Below the pieces are notes generated by a model. The model was not told the origin of the DNA. It searched no databases and worked only from the letters and a program-made list of their open reading frames with translations. Below, piece by piece: positions 40,753-48,631 of a DNA stretch of 64,000 nucleotides. The stretch comes from JANJWP01 sp964540725. GTDB taxonomy: Bacteria > Patescibacteriota > Gracilibacteria > BD1-5 > UBA2023. Both the position numbers and the translations under genes were made by a program. The DNA lies in NCBI GenBank assembly GCA_964540725.1, contig CAZINU010000001.1:1-64000 (forward strand), written 5' to 3'. Every line of letters begins with the position of its first letter. Position 1 is the stretch's first letter.

Positions 40753-40856
40753 AGTTTCCTTTCCCCGCCTATGGCGGCACGGTTGCGGTGGCGATGGTGT
40801 GTTTGCGGTCGTAATGTACGTATTTTTATCGGATGTCAAAACGTTTCCGCCGAAAA

Positions 40857-40880
40857 AAACCGCCCCGGAAGGGGCGGTTG
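40857..40880 (-). terminator. Terminator in island A
   Basis: Stem AACCGCCCC / GGGGCGGTT, 16 nt after the TGA of the XRE-like gene. Confidence 0.9.
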
Positions 40881-40896
40881 GACGCGCGTCGCGCGG

Positions 40897-41556
40897 TCAG
40901 GGGTTTTTGTCCGGACCGGGACCGTTTTTTTGCGAACCCCGCCATTGGCGGATTTTTTCGACGAGGGTTCCGGAGGCGGTTTGGAGCCCGATCGCCGCCT
41001 CTTCGGCGAACTTGCCGGCAATCGCCGCGAGATCTTTCGCCGCTGCTTGGAGCTCGGCTCCGAACTGTTCGGCCCCGCCCACCTTCTGCGTTGCCTGTTC
41101 GGCCAGACGATCCGCGACCTCTTTCAGCCGCCCCGCGGCCGTTTCGGTCAGCTTCTCGGCGGAATCCTTGAACGCTTGCAGCGTTTTCCAGATTTCGGCC
41201 CGGAGCTTATCGGCCTCGGACGCCTCGGAATCCGGCGTGTTGAACGCCTCGGGATGGTGGGTCATCAGGAGCGAGAGCTTCAGTATGTCGAACACGCAGG
41301 CATCGTGCTCGTCACCGGTTCCGACCGCCTGGGCAGCTTCGCCGAAATCCGTGAGGATTTGCAACTGCCAACCGAATGCGCTCGCGACGATGTGCGCCGT
41401 TCCGAGCGAAACCGGCTGTCCGCGCGCGGCGGCCCGGACGGTCTTCTCGGATACTTCGCCCTGGCAACGGTCGGCAACGTCTTTCGCCGACCAACCGAGA
41501 ACGTTCATGGCCGCGGTCAACCCGGCGGAAATATCGACCTTTTGTTTCGTGGGCAT
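40897..41556 (-). CDS. XRE-like helix-turn-helix protein with coiled-coil tail, 219 aa, ends with TGA
   Basis: The first about 70 residues look like a lambda-repressor-type helix-turn-helix (LTAAMNVLGWSAKDVADRCQ then SEKTVRAAARG). The rest is a long alanine-rich amphipathic helix. A DNA-binding regulator is plausible; the target is unknown. The start is fixed by AAGGAGG 7 nt upstream of the ATG. It stops with TGA, followed by a terminator. 15 bp downstream of the 118-aa gene, so co-transcribed. Confidence 0.7.
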   Translation of the reverse strand: MPTKQKVDISAGLTAAMNVLGWSAKDVADRCQGEVSEKTVRAAARGQPVSLGTAHIVASAFGWQLQILTDFGEAAQAVGTGDEHDACVFDILKLSLLMTHHPEAFNTPDSEASEADKLRAEIWKTLQAFKDSAEKLTETAAGRLKEVADRLAEQATQKVGGAEQFGAELQAAAKDLAAIAGKFAEEAAIGLQTASGTLVEKIRQWRGSQKNGPGPDKNP

Positions 41557-41571
41557 GGATGCCTCCTTCGT

Positions 41572-41928
41572 CTAAGGGTGGATGCGTACGGTTCCGGCCA
41601 ATTCGGCCCGGAGCGCCAGGCAGGGGATTGAAGCTACGTACATTTTCAGGCGCCGTTTCGGACTCATGCGCTTTCGGAAGTGCGCGCGAACGCTATCCGG
41701 TCCCGGGCCGTCCTTTCTCGCTACGAGCGGTTCGAGGAAGAGCAGCCGTTCTTCCAGAGTGAATGCCCAGCCTTGGGCGTTGTAGCACATGATCGCGAGT
41801 TTTCGATGGTCGCGCGCGCCCGGGGCATCCTGTCTGATGAGTTTCCGTCGTATTTCTTTTGCGAGCGGAATCGCGCATCCGTAGGGCAGGCGGGTTGCCG
41901 GCACGATCGGAATGGTGGGGTACTTCAT
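41572..41928 (-). CDS. Hypothetical protein, 118 aa
   Basis: Not recognised. Basic, compact, with a motif-like HRKLAIMCYNAQGWAF and a basic stretch RKRMSPKRRLK. Strong Shine-Dalgarno AAAGGAG upstream. Ends TAG. It heads a two-gene transcript with the XRE-like gene. Confidence 0.6.
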   Translation of the reverse strand: MKYPTIPIVPATRLPYGCAIPLAKEIRRKLIRQDAPGARDHRKLAIMCYNAQGWAFTLEERLLFLEPLVARKDGPGPDSVRAHFRKRMSPKRRLKMYVASIPCLALRAELAGTVRIHP

Positions 41929-42024
41929 GAAGGAGCTCCTTTCCGTGTGTGTTTTTGGGATTCTTTGTGAAGATAATCGTACGGATTGACGGAAAAAAGT
42001 AAAGTCGGAACTCCGTCACGAAAA

Positions 42025-42046
42025 AACCGCCCCCGGAGGGGCGGTT
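42025..42046 (-). terminator. Terminator after pyrE
   Basis: Stem AACCGCCCC / GGGGCGGTT, 26 nt past the pyrE TGA. Confidence 0.9.
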
Positions 42047-42071
42047 GGCAACATCGGAAAAACGGAAGGGG

Positions 42072-43139
42072 TCACGAACCGGCCGCGAGCGAGTAATCGG
42101 CGCCGTACTGGGCACGGTAGGCTTCGATCGCGGTGAGGACGTCGCCGATCGAGACGTCTGCCGGCACGCTCCAGCCTTCCGGCGGGGATTGCAGGTAGCC
42201 GAGGATGTCGTCGAGCGTCGTGACCGCCTCAACCGGAACGCCGTAGATGTTTCGGCATTGCTGGACGGCGGACAACGCCGAATCGGGCCCCCGTTCCATT
42301 CGGTCGAGACCGACGACGACGCCCGCGACCGAAGCCCCGGCGCCGGTCAGGTACTTGACCGATTCTTCGACGGCGGTTCCCGCCGTCATGACGTCGTCGA
42401 CGACAAGAACGCGCCTCCCCGTTACGAAGGCCCCGAAGCCGCTGCCACCCTCGCCATGGTCCTTTGCCTCTTTTCGGTACGACGCCCAAGAGACGTCGTA
42501 GCCCTGCATGGCCATGGCCGCGGCGGTGTGGGTGGCGATGGGGATGCCCTTGTACGGGGGGCCGAACACGAGGTCGTACCCGCCCTCGCCCGGTTTTCCG
42601 AACTTCTCGAGGACGGTTTGGGCGTAGACTTCGCCCAAAATCCGCATCGCCTGACCGGAGTGCAGGAGACCGAAGTTGACGAAGTACGGGGAAATCCGGC
42701 CGGATTTCAGCTTGAACTCGCCGAACTTCATCGCATCGAATCCGAGCAAGACGCCAAGGAGGCGTTCCGCCGGAGAAGGCAGGGGACTGCCGATGGCGAA
42801 GGTTGCCGGCCGGATTTCCCGGTCGAGCTCCGGAAACGCCGGGTTCGCGCTCGAATCTTCCGGACCGTCGGGAATCGCCGGCTTGGCGAGTGTTTCGTTC
42901 CGTGCCGCGAGTAACTCGTCGCGCAGGCCGGGGGTCGCCTCGATATGCGCTGCGACGGTTGTCGTGTCGGATGCCAGAATCGTCGTGGGCATTTCGGGAT
43001 GTTCGGCGCCCAGACGTTCGGCGGTAGCGGCGGCCCCTTCGGCGACGGCTGTCGCCAAATCGGGTCCGCCGCCCGGGATATCGGGATTGTCCTGATAAAA
43101 ACCGGCATGTCCCGTGTCGGTTGCTGATGGATGCGGCAT
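42072..43139 (-). CDS. pyrE: Orotate phosphoribosyltransferase with long N-terminal extension, 355 aa, ends with TGA
   Basis: Converts orotate and PRPP to OMP. The core (about residues 125-345) has FKLKSGRISPYFVNFG and the PRPP loop VLVVDDVMTAGTA. The first about 120 residues are an Ala/Pro/Glu-rich extension not part of the usual enzyme (about 210 aa); ATG 43139 might not be the true start, but no better Shine-Dalgarno-linked start is evident. The TGA must be a stop, because readthrough would enter the terminator hairpin. pyrF lies just upstream, so the pair makes UMP from orotate. Confidence 0.92.
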   Translation of the reverse strand: MPHPSATDTGHAGFYQDNPDIPGGGPDLATAVAEGAAATAERLGAEHPEMPTTILASDTTTVAAHIEATPGLRDELLAARNETLAKPAIPDGPEDSSANPAFPELDREIRPATFAIGSPLPSPAERLLGVLLGFDAMKFGEFKLKSGRISPYFVNFGLLHSGQAMRILGEVYAQTVLEKFGKPGEGGYDLVFGPPYKGIPIATHTAAAMAMQGYDVSWASYRKEAKDHGEGGSGFGAFVTGRRVLVVDDVMTAGTAVEESVKYLTGAGASVAGVVVGLDRMERGPDSALSAVQQCRNIYGVPVEAVTTLDDILGYLQSPPEGWSVPADVSIGDVLTAIEAYRAQYGADYSLAAGS

Positions 43140-43211
43140 GATGGGTTCTTTCTCCGTCCTATGGACGGCGTTGGGAAGATTCCTTCGTCGCCGAAGGTTT
43201 CAATGGCGGGT

Positions 43212-44099
43212 TCAGGAGAGGTGGGAATTGATCTGGTCGCGTGCCTCCATCGCCGCGCCGCGTTGGTCTTGGGCGTAGATGATGGCACGGGACGAATTGA
43301 TGATCATGCCGGCGGCCCCGGCGTTTCGCCCGGCCTTGACCGTCGCCTCGACGTCGCCGCCCTGCGCGCCGATACCGGGAATGAGCAGTTCGACGTCGCC
43401 GCCGACGAGCTGGCGCACCCGGGCGAGTTCTTCCGGATACGTGGCGCCGACGACGAGACCGATGCGGTCGCCGCCGTACTTGGCATTGAGTTCGGCCATG
43501 TCCACGGCAACCTGTTCGTAGAGCCGCAGGCCGTTCTCGAGTTTCAGGTTCTGATATTGTGCCGCGCCCTTATTACTGGTACGGCACAACACGATGATGC
43601 CTTTGTCCCGATGTTCGAGATACGGCTCGAGGGTATCCGACCCCATGTACGGATTGACCGTGAGCGCGTCCGCGCCGTAGCGATCGAAGGCTTCGCGGGC
43701 GTAGGCTTCGGCGGTGTTGCCGATATCGCCGCGCTTGGCATCGAGGATGACGGGGGTTCGGTAATAGCGGCGCACATAACCAATGAGCGCTTCGAGTTCC
43801 TCTTCCATGCCGTATTGGGCGAAGTAGGCGTAGTTCGGCTTGAAAACGGACGCGAAACGGGCGGTATTGCGGACGACTACCTCGAGAAATGCGGCGATAC
43901 CCTTCGTGGTGATGAATTCTTCCAAAATCATCGTTTCGTTGAGAAGCAGTTGCCGAACGTGCCGGTTCCTCACCGTATCGGTCGACGACGCCCATTGCGC
44001 GATTTTTTTTACGTCGGGGTCGAGTCCCACGCAGAGCAGGCTGTTTTTTCGTGCCTGCGCAGTGCGGAGTTCTTCAAAAAACGACCGGGCTTTCGCCAT
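43212..44099 (-). CDS. pyrF: Orotidine 5'-phosphate decarboxylase, 295 aa, ends with TGA
   Basis: Makes UMP from OMP. The type-2 decarboxylase pattern LLCVGLDPDVKKIAQW, the catalytic VILDAKRGDIGNTA (Lys and Asp), and the phosphate-binding LIPGIGAQGGD are intact. Strong Shine-Dalgarno (AAGGAAGG) before ATG 44099. It stops with TGA 72 nt before pyrE. The rest of the pyrimidine pathway is not in this window, so the pair may salvage orotate from a host or neighbour (inference). Confidence 0.95.
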   Translation of the reverse strand: MAKARSFFEELRTAQARKNSLLCVGLDPDVKKIAQWASSTDTVRNRHVRQLLLNETMILEEFITTKGIAAFLEVVVRNTARFASVFKPNYAYFAQYGMEEELEALIGYVRRYYRTPVILDAKRGDIGNTAEAYAREAFDRYGADALTVNPYMGSDTLEPYLEHRDKGIIVLCRTSNKGAAQYQNLKLENGLRLYEQVAVDMAELNAKYGGDRIGLVVGATYPEELARVRQLVGGDVELLIPGIGAQGGDVEATVKAGRNAGAAGMIINSSRAIIYAQDQRGAAMEARDQINSHLS

Positions 44100-44192
44100 G
44101 GTACACCTTCCTTTCTTTTCCGATGATGTAAAGGACCGTTCCGAAAAACGGAACCGCGGAGTATCCGCGGCCCGAAATCGGAGACATTGACG

Positions 44193-44219
44193 AATATACT
44201 CCTATTGATTGTAAATCAA
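44193..44219 (-). promoter_or_regulatory. Promoter of pyrF-pyrE with a possible operator
   Basis: Minus strand TTGATT - 15 nt - TATATT. The inverted repeat TTGATT-GTA-AATCAA (44205-44219) overlaps the -35 and could bind a repressor. Confidence 0.45.
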
Positions 44220-44250
44220 ATTTTTTCGAATCACGTCCCTTTCGGGGGGA

Positions 44251-45357
44251 CTATTTCCCCAGAGCAGAATCGGAAGTTTTTGGGAACATGCCCTTTTTCT
44301 CAGCGTCTTTCACGAAATCCGTGAGGAATTTTTCGAGCCCGAACGTTCCCGAGAATTTCGGAATTTTCGCTCCGAGGAGCCTCTCTTTCGTAATGCCGTA
44401 GTCTTTCCACGCCTTCGTGTCGAGCGATCCGATGAGTACGACCGGCTGGATTTTGTCGAGTTCGTATACGAATTTCGATTCGTCGTCAATTTTGGCTTCG
44501 TAGTCGTGAAAGCGTTTTCCAAGTCTCGTCCGGGCGGATTCCGGAAGGAGCGATAGGAACTTTTCCATACCCTCACGTTCGCGCTCGGCCTTGGTGGCAA
44601 CGGCTTCGTCGTCGTAAATATAGGTATCGCCGGCATAGAGTTCTCCGAGGTCGTGGACGAGGGCGTATTCCAGGCATTTTCGAATATCCAGCCCCGAGTA
44701 TTCGGGGGCGAGTAGCAAGGCCCACATGGCGAGGTTCCACGAATGTTCGGCATCGTTTTCGTGACGGCCGTTTCCAAGCGGCATGGTGCGGTCGACGAAT
44801 TTGAATTTTTCCAACTCCGCGAGCGCAGCGAGAAACGGCGAGAGATCCGGCCGTTCAAAGGGGGCGGTTTCACGGTATTCGTACGAAATCCGGTTATACT
44901 CCTCGGTTCCGTACGCCACGAACCCTTCGCGTTTCATGAGAACGAATTCGCGGACTCCCGCGTCGAGCGCGGATTTCGAGCAGATGGTGCACCAGGGTTC
45001 GCCCGAAGGCGCCAGGCGGCCGTCTTTTCCGAGCCGGCAGTAGTAGAGCGTCGAGCCGTCGAGCCGGTCGGGGTTTTTTCGCATCGCGTCGAAAATGGCG
45101 CGTTGCTCGGCATGGACGCAGCAACTCTTGTCCGACACCTTCGGGTGCAGGAGCTTTTTATCGAGGTGGCACCGGCGCGCCGATTCGAGATTTCCGGGCG
45201 GCGAATTCACGCCTTCGCCAATCGTCTCGCCGTTTTCCGCGACGACAATCGCCGCGCATTGCCAGTCGCGGCATCCGGCGGTCTTGACGAGAACCTCGAT
45301 CCGCTCGTACGTTTTCGTGACGAACGCGAGTTCTTTGGGGTCGATAATGGGGCGCAT
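44251..45357 (-). CDS. Cytidine/deoxycytidylate deaminase-like domain fused to HD phosphohydrolase, 368 aa
   Basis: The N-terminal half (about 1-160) is a zinc deaminase: CCVHAEQRAI supplies the His-Ala-Glu centre and GEPWCTICSKSALDAGV the two Cys ligands; a Trp occupies the slot between Pro and Cys. The C-terminal half (about 185-350) is a YfbR-like HD nucleotidase: RHENDAEHSWNLAMWALL and EYALVHDLGELYAGD. A natural chain would deaminate a (d)CMP-type nucleotide and then remove its phosphate; this is inference. Ends TAG. Code-25-type start, no Shine-Dalgarno. Confidence 0.85.
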   Translation of the reverse strand: MRPIIDPKELAFVTKTYERIEVLVKTAGCRDWQCAAIVVAENGETIGEGVNSPPGNLESARRCHLDKKLLHPKVSDKSCCVHAEQRAIFDAMRKNPDRLDGSTLYYCRLGKDGRLAPSGEPWCTICSKSALDAGVREFVLMKREGFVAYGTEEYNRISYEYRETAPFERPDLSPFLAALAELEKFKFVDRTMPLGNGRHENDAEHSWNLAMWALLLAPEYSGLDIRKCLEYALVHDLGELYAGDTYIYDDEAVATKAEREREGMEKFLSLLPESARTRLGKRFHDYEAKIDDESKFVYELDKIQPVVLIGSLDTKAWKDYGITKERLLGAKIPKFSGTFGLEKFLTDFVKDAEKKGMFPKTSDSALGK

Positions 45358-45369
45358 GGAAAAGGCCGT

Positions 45370-46095
45370 TTACGCGATTTCCACCACGTTCAATCCCTCG
45401 CCCCTTCCGATGAATTCGTAGAGCATGGCCGGACGCTTGCTTGCGCTCTTGTCGGTAATGCCCGTTTCCCGAAGGACGCCGAGCGAGAGGATTTTTTTTC
45501 GGAAGTTCCGCTTGTCGAACGCTCTTCCGAGAATGGTTTCGTAGATTTTCTGGAGCGACGACAGGGGAAACCGTTCGGGGAGGAGGTTTTTCGCCACGTC
45601 GGTGTACTCGAGCTTATAGCCCATGCGGGTTTTGGCGTACTCGATAATCCGTCGGTGATCGAAACCGACGGGGGTTTCGGCAAGCTTGGAAAGCGGAACG
45701 ATGCGCACCTTCGTCAGATCGGCATTCTGAAGCAGCCGGTCTTTGGCTACGAGGGCGGAGTACGCGACGGTGACGATATGTCCGCGGGAATCGCGGTCGG
45801 GTTCGCCGAAGCTGTAGAGCTGCTCTTTGTAAACGCCCGCCTCTTGCGCTACGATGCCGGTACGGCGTTCGAGAATGTCGTCGAAGTTGGCTTCGAGGGA
45901 ATGGCCGCTTTTAACGATTCCGCCGGGAAGAATGAGCCTTCCGGAATACGGGTCGCGATTCCGGTCGATGAGCAGTACCGAGAATTCGTCGTGATAGATC
46001 GTGAAAATGACGATGTCGATCGCGAGAACGGGGATGGAAAGGCCGAAAATGTTTTCGGTAAACCCTTTGGACGGATCGGCACTGATGGCGGACAT
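45370..46095 (-). CDS. NrtR-like regulator (degenerate Nudix + winged helix), 241 aa
   Basis: The N-terminal Nudix fold (DIVIFTIYHDEFSVLLIDRN, LILPGGIVKSGHSLEANFDD) has lost the catalytic REx2EE residues, as in NrtR repressors that bind ADP-ribose. The C-terminal part (about 150-241) fits the winged-helix region (LLPERFPLSSLQKIYETILGR and KRNFRKKILSLGVL). NrtR controls NAD synthesis, and nadD, nadK and nadE follow within 5 kb, which supports the call. The ATG at 46095 fits a promoter with TTGCCG - 16 nt - TATACT just upstream. Ends TAA. Confidence 0.75.
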   Translation of the reverse strand: MSAISADPSKGFTENIFGLSIPVLAIDIVIFTIYHDEFSVLLIDRNRDPYSGRLILPGGIVKSGHSLEANFDDILERRTGIVAQEAGVYKEQLYSFGEPDRDSRGHIVTVAYSALVAKDRLLQNADLTKVRIVPLSKLAETPVGFDHRRIIEYAKTRMGYKLEYTDVAKNLLPERFPLSSLQKIYETILGRAFDKRNFRKKILSLGVLRETGITDKSASKRPAMLYEFIGRGEGLNVVEIA

Positions 46096-46150
46096 TCGAA
46101 GAAGCGTAACGGGAACGTTCGAAAGTATACGCTGCCCGAACGGAACGGCA

Positions 46151-46168
46151 AAAGTTTTGCGTTGACAA
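46151..46168. promoter_or_regulatory. Palindrome upstream of the NrtR-like gene (possible operator)
   Basis: Inverted repeat GTTTTG-TCAACG-CAAAAC (approximate position) in the gap before the regulator. A site for autoregulation is only a suggestion. Confidence 0.3.
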
Positions 46169-46247
46169 AACGGTTTTCCCAACCTTCCCGCCCTGTCGTA
46201 AGCTCGACCCCGATCGTCCGCGATTTCGGAAATCGGGGGCACGTACG

Positions 46248-46817
46248 CTATCCCAGACGATCCCGCACGAACCTCCGGTAGTAGTCGACGAGCGCGGGTA
46301 CTTTCGGATCAACCAATCGCCCGAGTTCGTAGCACGTTTTCAAAAACCGGTCGAAATCCCCGTCCGCCACGGTCACCACTTGGATGGCTTCGGCGTTTTC
46401 GGGCGTCGGTTCGGCGGTTTTCCGCACGCCCCGAACGACGAAGCAATCGACGAGCTCGTTCGTCAATCCCGACGAGGTGGGCATTTTGAATGCCGGAATG
46501 ACCGCGCCCCCGGAGTACCCGGTTTCTTCGAGCAGTTCGCGTCGCATGGCTTCTTCCGGGGTTTCGCCCTCATCCACGAGTCCCGCAACGTTTTCAATAA
46601 CGGAACGTTCGAGCGGAATCCGGTACTGCGAAAGGAGGACGTACGATTCGTCGGACGTAACGGGCAATCCCGCCACGATGCCGTTCGAACGGTTGCGCAC
46701 CGCGATTTCATAGGGGGCGACGTTCCCGTCGCGGCCGCGGAAATTTCGACGGACGAGGGAGAGGTGGGTTCCGGCCTTGAGGATTTTGTCGGGGCCGACG
46801 GTCGGGAGGGCGTTCAT
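46248..46817 (-). CDS. ADP-ribose pyrophosphatase-type Nudix hydrolase, 189 aa
   Basis: An intact Nudix box, GLVDEGETPEEAMRRELLEE followed by TGY (about residues 80-102), and the preceding IENVAGLVDEG fit the ADP-ribose pyrophosphatase (NudF) group. It cleaves ADP-ribose to AMP and ribose phosphate, a step of NAD turnover, consistent with the flanking NAD genes and an ADP-ribose-sensing regulator. Ends TAG; the next gene, nadD, ends 11 bp upstream. Confidence 0.85.
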   Translation of the reverse strand: MNALPTVGPDKILKAGTHLSLVRRNFRGRDGNVAPYEIAVRNRSNGIVAGLPVTSDESYVLLSQYRIPLERSVIENVAGLVDEGETPEEAMRRELLEETGYSGGAVIPAFKMPTSSGLTNELVDCFVVRGVRKTAEPTPENAEAIQVVTVADGDFDRFLKTCYELGRLVDPKVPALVDYYRRFVRDRLG

Positions 46818-46828
46818 GGTTTGGGGGT

Positions 46829-47461
46829 TTACAGGGATAGGAAGCGTTCGGCGTCGGGCATGGCGGCTACCGGAATTCCGTCGGGCGCCGCGTACGCCGC
46901 GCTTTTTCGGACGTAGTCGGCGACGTTTTCCGGAAGACCGTCGTAGATTCCGCAGAGTACCCGCATGCGGATTTCGGTGCTCGAGAGGCCTTTGTACGCG
47001 TCGGGGAGATTCGCCTCGAGCAAGAGGAAGTTCACGAGGTTCGAAATGGTGGGGATTTCCCCGTTCCGGATGACGAGGATTTTCGGAACCTCGCGTTCCA
47101 CCCGTCCTTCGGGATCCCAGGCCTTCATATTCGGAACGACGTCCGCACCGAAGATTTGGAACGGCCGGTGACCGAATTTTTTCGTATAGTGGGCATCCAT
47201 CTTGAGCGTCGTGGTGGAGCCGAGTTCCTCGTACCGGTCGACGAAGTCGGTGTCGAGCGAGATTCTCGGGTCGCCGAGCGACTCGACGAAGAGTTCGAGG
47301 ATTCTCCGCCGGTGATGGGTGGCGGCCTTGTACGCCTTGTCGGGTCTCGGTCCGGAGGGGACGACCACGAGTCGCTCGGCCTCGGTTTGCCGGAGGACGG
47401 ACCGGGCTACGGCCGCGTGGCCCAGGTGCGGAGGATCGAAGGCTCCTCAGTATAAAATCAC
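46829..47461 (-). CDS. nadD: Nicotinate-nucleotide adenylyltransferase NadD, 210 aa, one TGA(Gly)
   Basis: Transfers AMP to nicotinate mononucleotide. The nucleotidyltransferase signature ILYGGAFDPPHLGHAAVAR is complete only if the TGA at 47447 is Gly; this Gly is nearly invariant. The other signature is GLSSTEIRMRV near the C-terminus. Start GTG 47461 is chosen because it puts the motif five residues from the N-terminus, as normal; earlier ATGs (47638, 47596, 47569) would translate through a structured RNA element. Length then matches the family. Ends TAA. Confidence 0.92.
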
Positions 47462-47463
47462 GG

Positions 47464-47565
47464 AAAACCGTCGGTCTTCGGGGTCAGATTTCCGCTCCCC
47501 GCTCGCCGTACCGACCAAGTACGTCTCGCTCGGGTGCTCAATCTTCCCCCGAATTCCTCGGTTTT
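47464..47565 (-). repeat. Palindromic structured element, copy 2, upstream of nadD (102 bp)
   Basis: On the nadD mRNA strand: AAAACCG / CGGTTTT, loop AGGAA / GACCGA, TTCGGGG / CCCCGAA, a GA/GA mismatch, AGATT / AATCT, and a 49-nt core (47491-47539 on the plus strand), 42/49 identical to the ileS copy. The stem ends 3 nt before the GTG start of nadD. Confidence 0.85.
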
Positions 47566-47610
47566 GCATGATTTTCTCTGACGGATTCTTTTCCATATTC
47601 TCAGGGGCGG

Positions 47611-48417
47611 TTACGTATTGGTGAATTGTTTGAATCATTGTTCTTCGAAGATCCGTCGTTTCCAATGTCCGACCGCATGGCTCGGAACGAGCAGCGTGAC
47701 GGCATTTTTCCATTTTCGGACGGTGATGTCCACCCGTTCCGGCCAAGCGGTCACGACGGGGGTGGAGTCGGCGTAGACCGAGAGGGTTTGTCCCCGTTCG
47801 GCCGCATGCCGGATAACGACGGAATCAGCATCTTCGAAGACGACCGGGGCGGCGCGCTTCGGCTCGAAAGGAACGAGCGGCGTAGCGACGAAGAGCGGCG
47901 AAGCGTGGGGGAGAATGGGGCCGCCCGCGGAAGCGTTGTACCCGGTCGTTCCCGCGGGGGTTGCGACGAGGAGTCCGTCGCCCTTCAGCGTGATTTCGGA
48001 ATGTCCTCCGATGGAAACGTCGAGCGTAACCATGTGCCCGCCCGCCGTCTTTATCTGAGCTTCGTTGAAGGCGATTCAGGACTCCGTGCCGTTTTCCGTT
48101 TTCGCGATAACCTCCATGAGCGGATAGGCGATACGCGCGAACTCGGCCGTTTCCGGAATGTCTTCCCGTCGATTCAGAAGAAACCCTTTGGTGCCGAAAT
48201 TGACGCCGAGGAACGGTACGTCTTCTCGGTATCGTTCGCGAATGGCCCGGAGCATGGTGCCGTCGCCGCCCAATACCACGAACGCCCGACCGTTCGTTCT
48301 TTCTGCCAATTTCCGGAGAGCGTCCCCGTGCGCGAATTCGGCGATTTCGGGTTTTTTCTTTATGAGAAACTCGTCCGAGAGAATTTCGAGGTTTCCGTGG
48401 GTCGCGAGGGAAATCAT
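47611..48417 (-). CDS. nadK: NAD kinase, 268 aa, two TGA(Gly)
   Basis: Phosphorylates NAD to NADP. The GGDGT signature is in VVLGGDGTMLRAI (about residue 50), then VNFGTKGFLLNR. The TGA at 48076 (Gly) joins the N-terminal part to GDGLLVATPAGTTGYNASAG, the second conserved region. A TGA at 47635 (Gly) adds FKQFTNT before a TAA at 47611. ATG 48417 begins MISLATHGN, a normal kinase start. Second gene of the nadE-nadK-nadD run. Confidence 0.94.
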
Positions 48418-48462
48418 GGGTAAGGGTAGTTATGGGACTTGAGGAATTCCCCGCTCCGAAGA

Positions 48463-48590
48463 GGTTCTCGGGAATGGCGGTATCCGTTCCGGCGATTTCT
48501 CGAGCGTCCTCTTTTTTGCGAGAAATCGAGCGTGAGAGCATGAGCCGGAAGGGGTGCTGGCGTTTCCGAGAACCGGGCGGAACCGCCATT
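48463..48590 (-). ncRNA. Candidate structured RNA between nadE and nadK
   Basis: Four sets of perfect arms within 128 nt, in plus-strand coordinates: 48582-48590 with 48473-48481 (AATGGCGGT/ACCGCCATT on the RNA); 48566-48574 with 48463-48471 (GGTTCTCGG/CCGAGAACC); 48544-48550 with 48487-48493 (TTCCGGC/GCCGGAA); 48519-48528 with 48493-48502 (CGATTTCTCG/CGAGAAATCG). The first two pairings cross, so they form a pseudoknot or two alternative states, as a riboswitch would. No known class recognised. Confidence 0.5.
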
Positions 48591-48631
48591 GCGGAACGGA
48601 GATCTTTCGATGTTCCCCGAAAATCGGGCGA

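Noticed and set aside
42072..44099. PyrF and PyrE are in the same frame, so reading TGA as Gly would give one fused protein
   Set aside because: pyrE has its own upstream purine-rich site, and reading its own TGA as Gly would translate the terminator; one-in-three chance frames explain the match.
40400..44250. Island A as a prophage or transposon
   Set aside because: No integrase, transposase, phage structural gene or terminal inverted repeat was found in it.
47462..47746. NadD starting at ATG 47638, 47596 or 47569
   Set aside because: This would add 36-59 residues not found in the family and translate the structured element; GTG 47461 gives the normal N-terminus.
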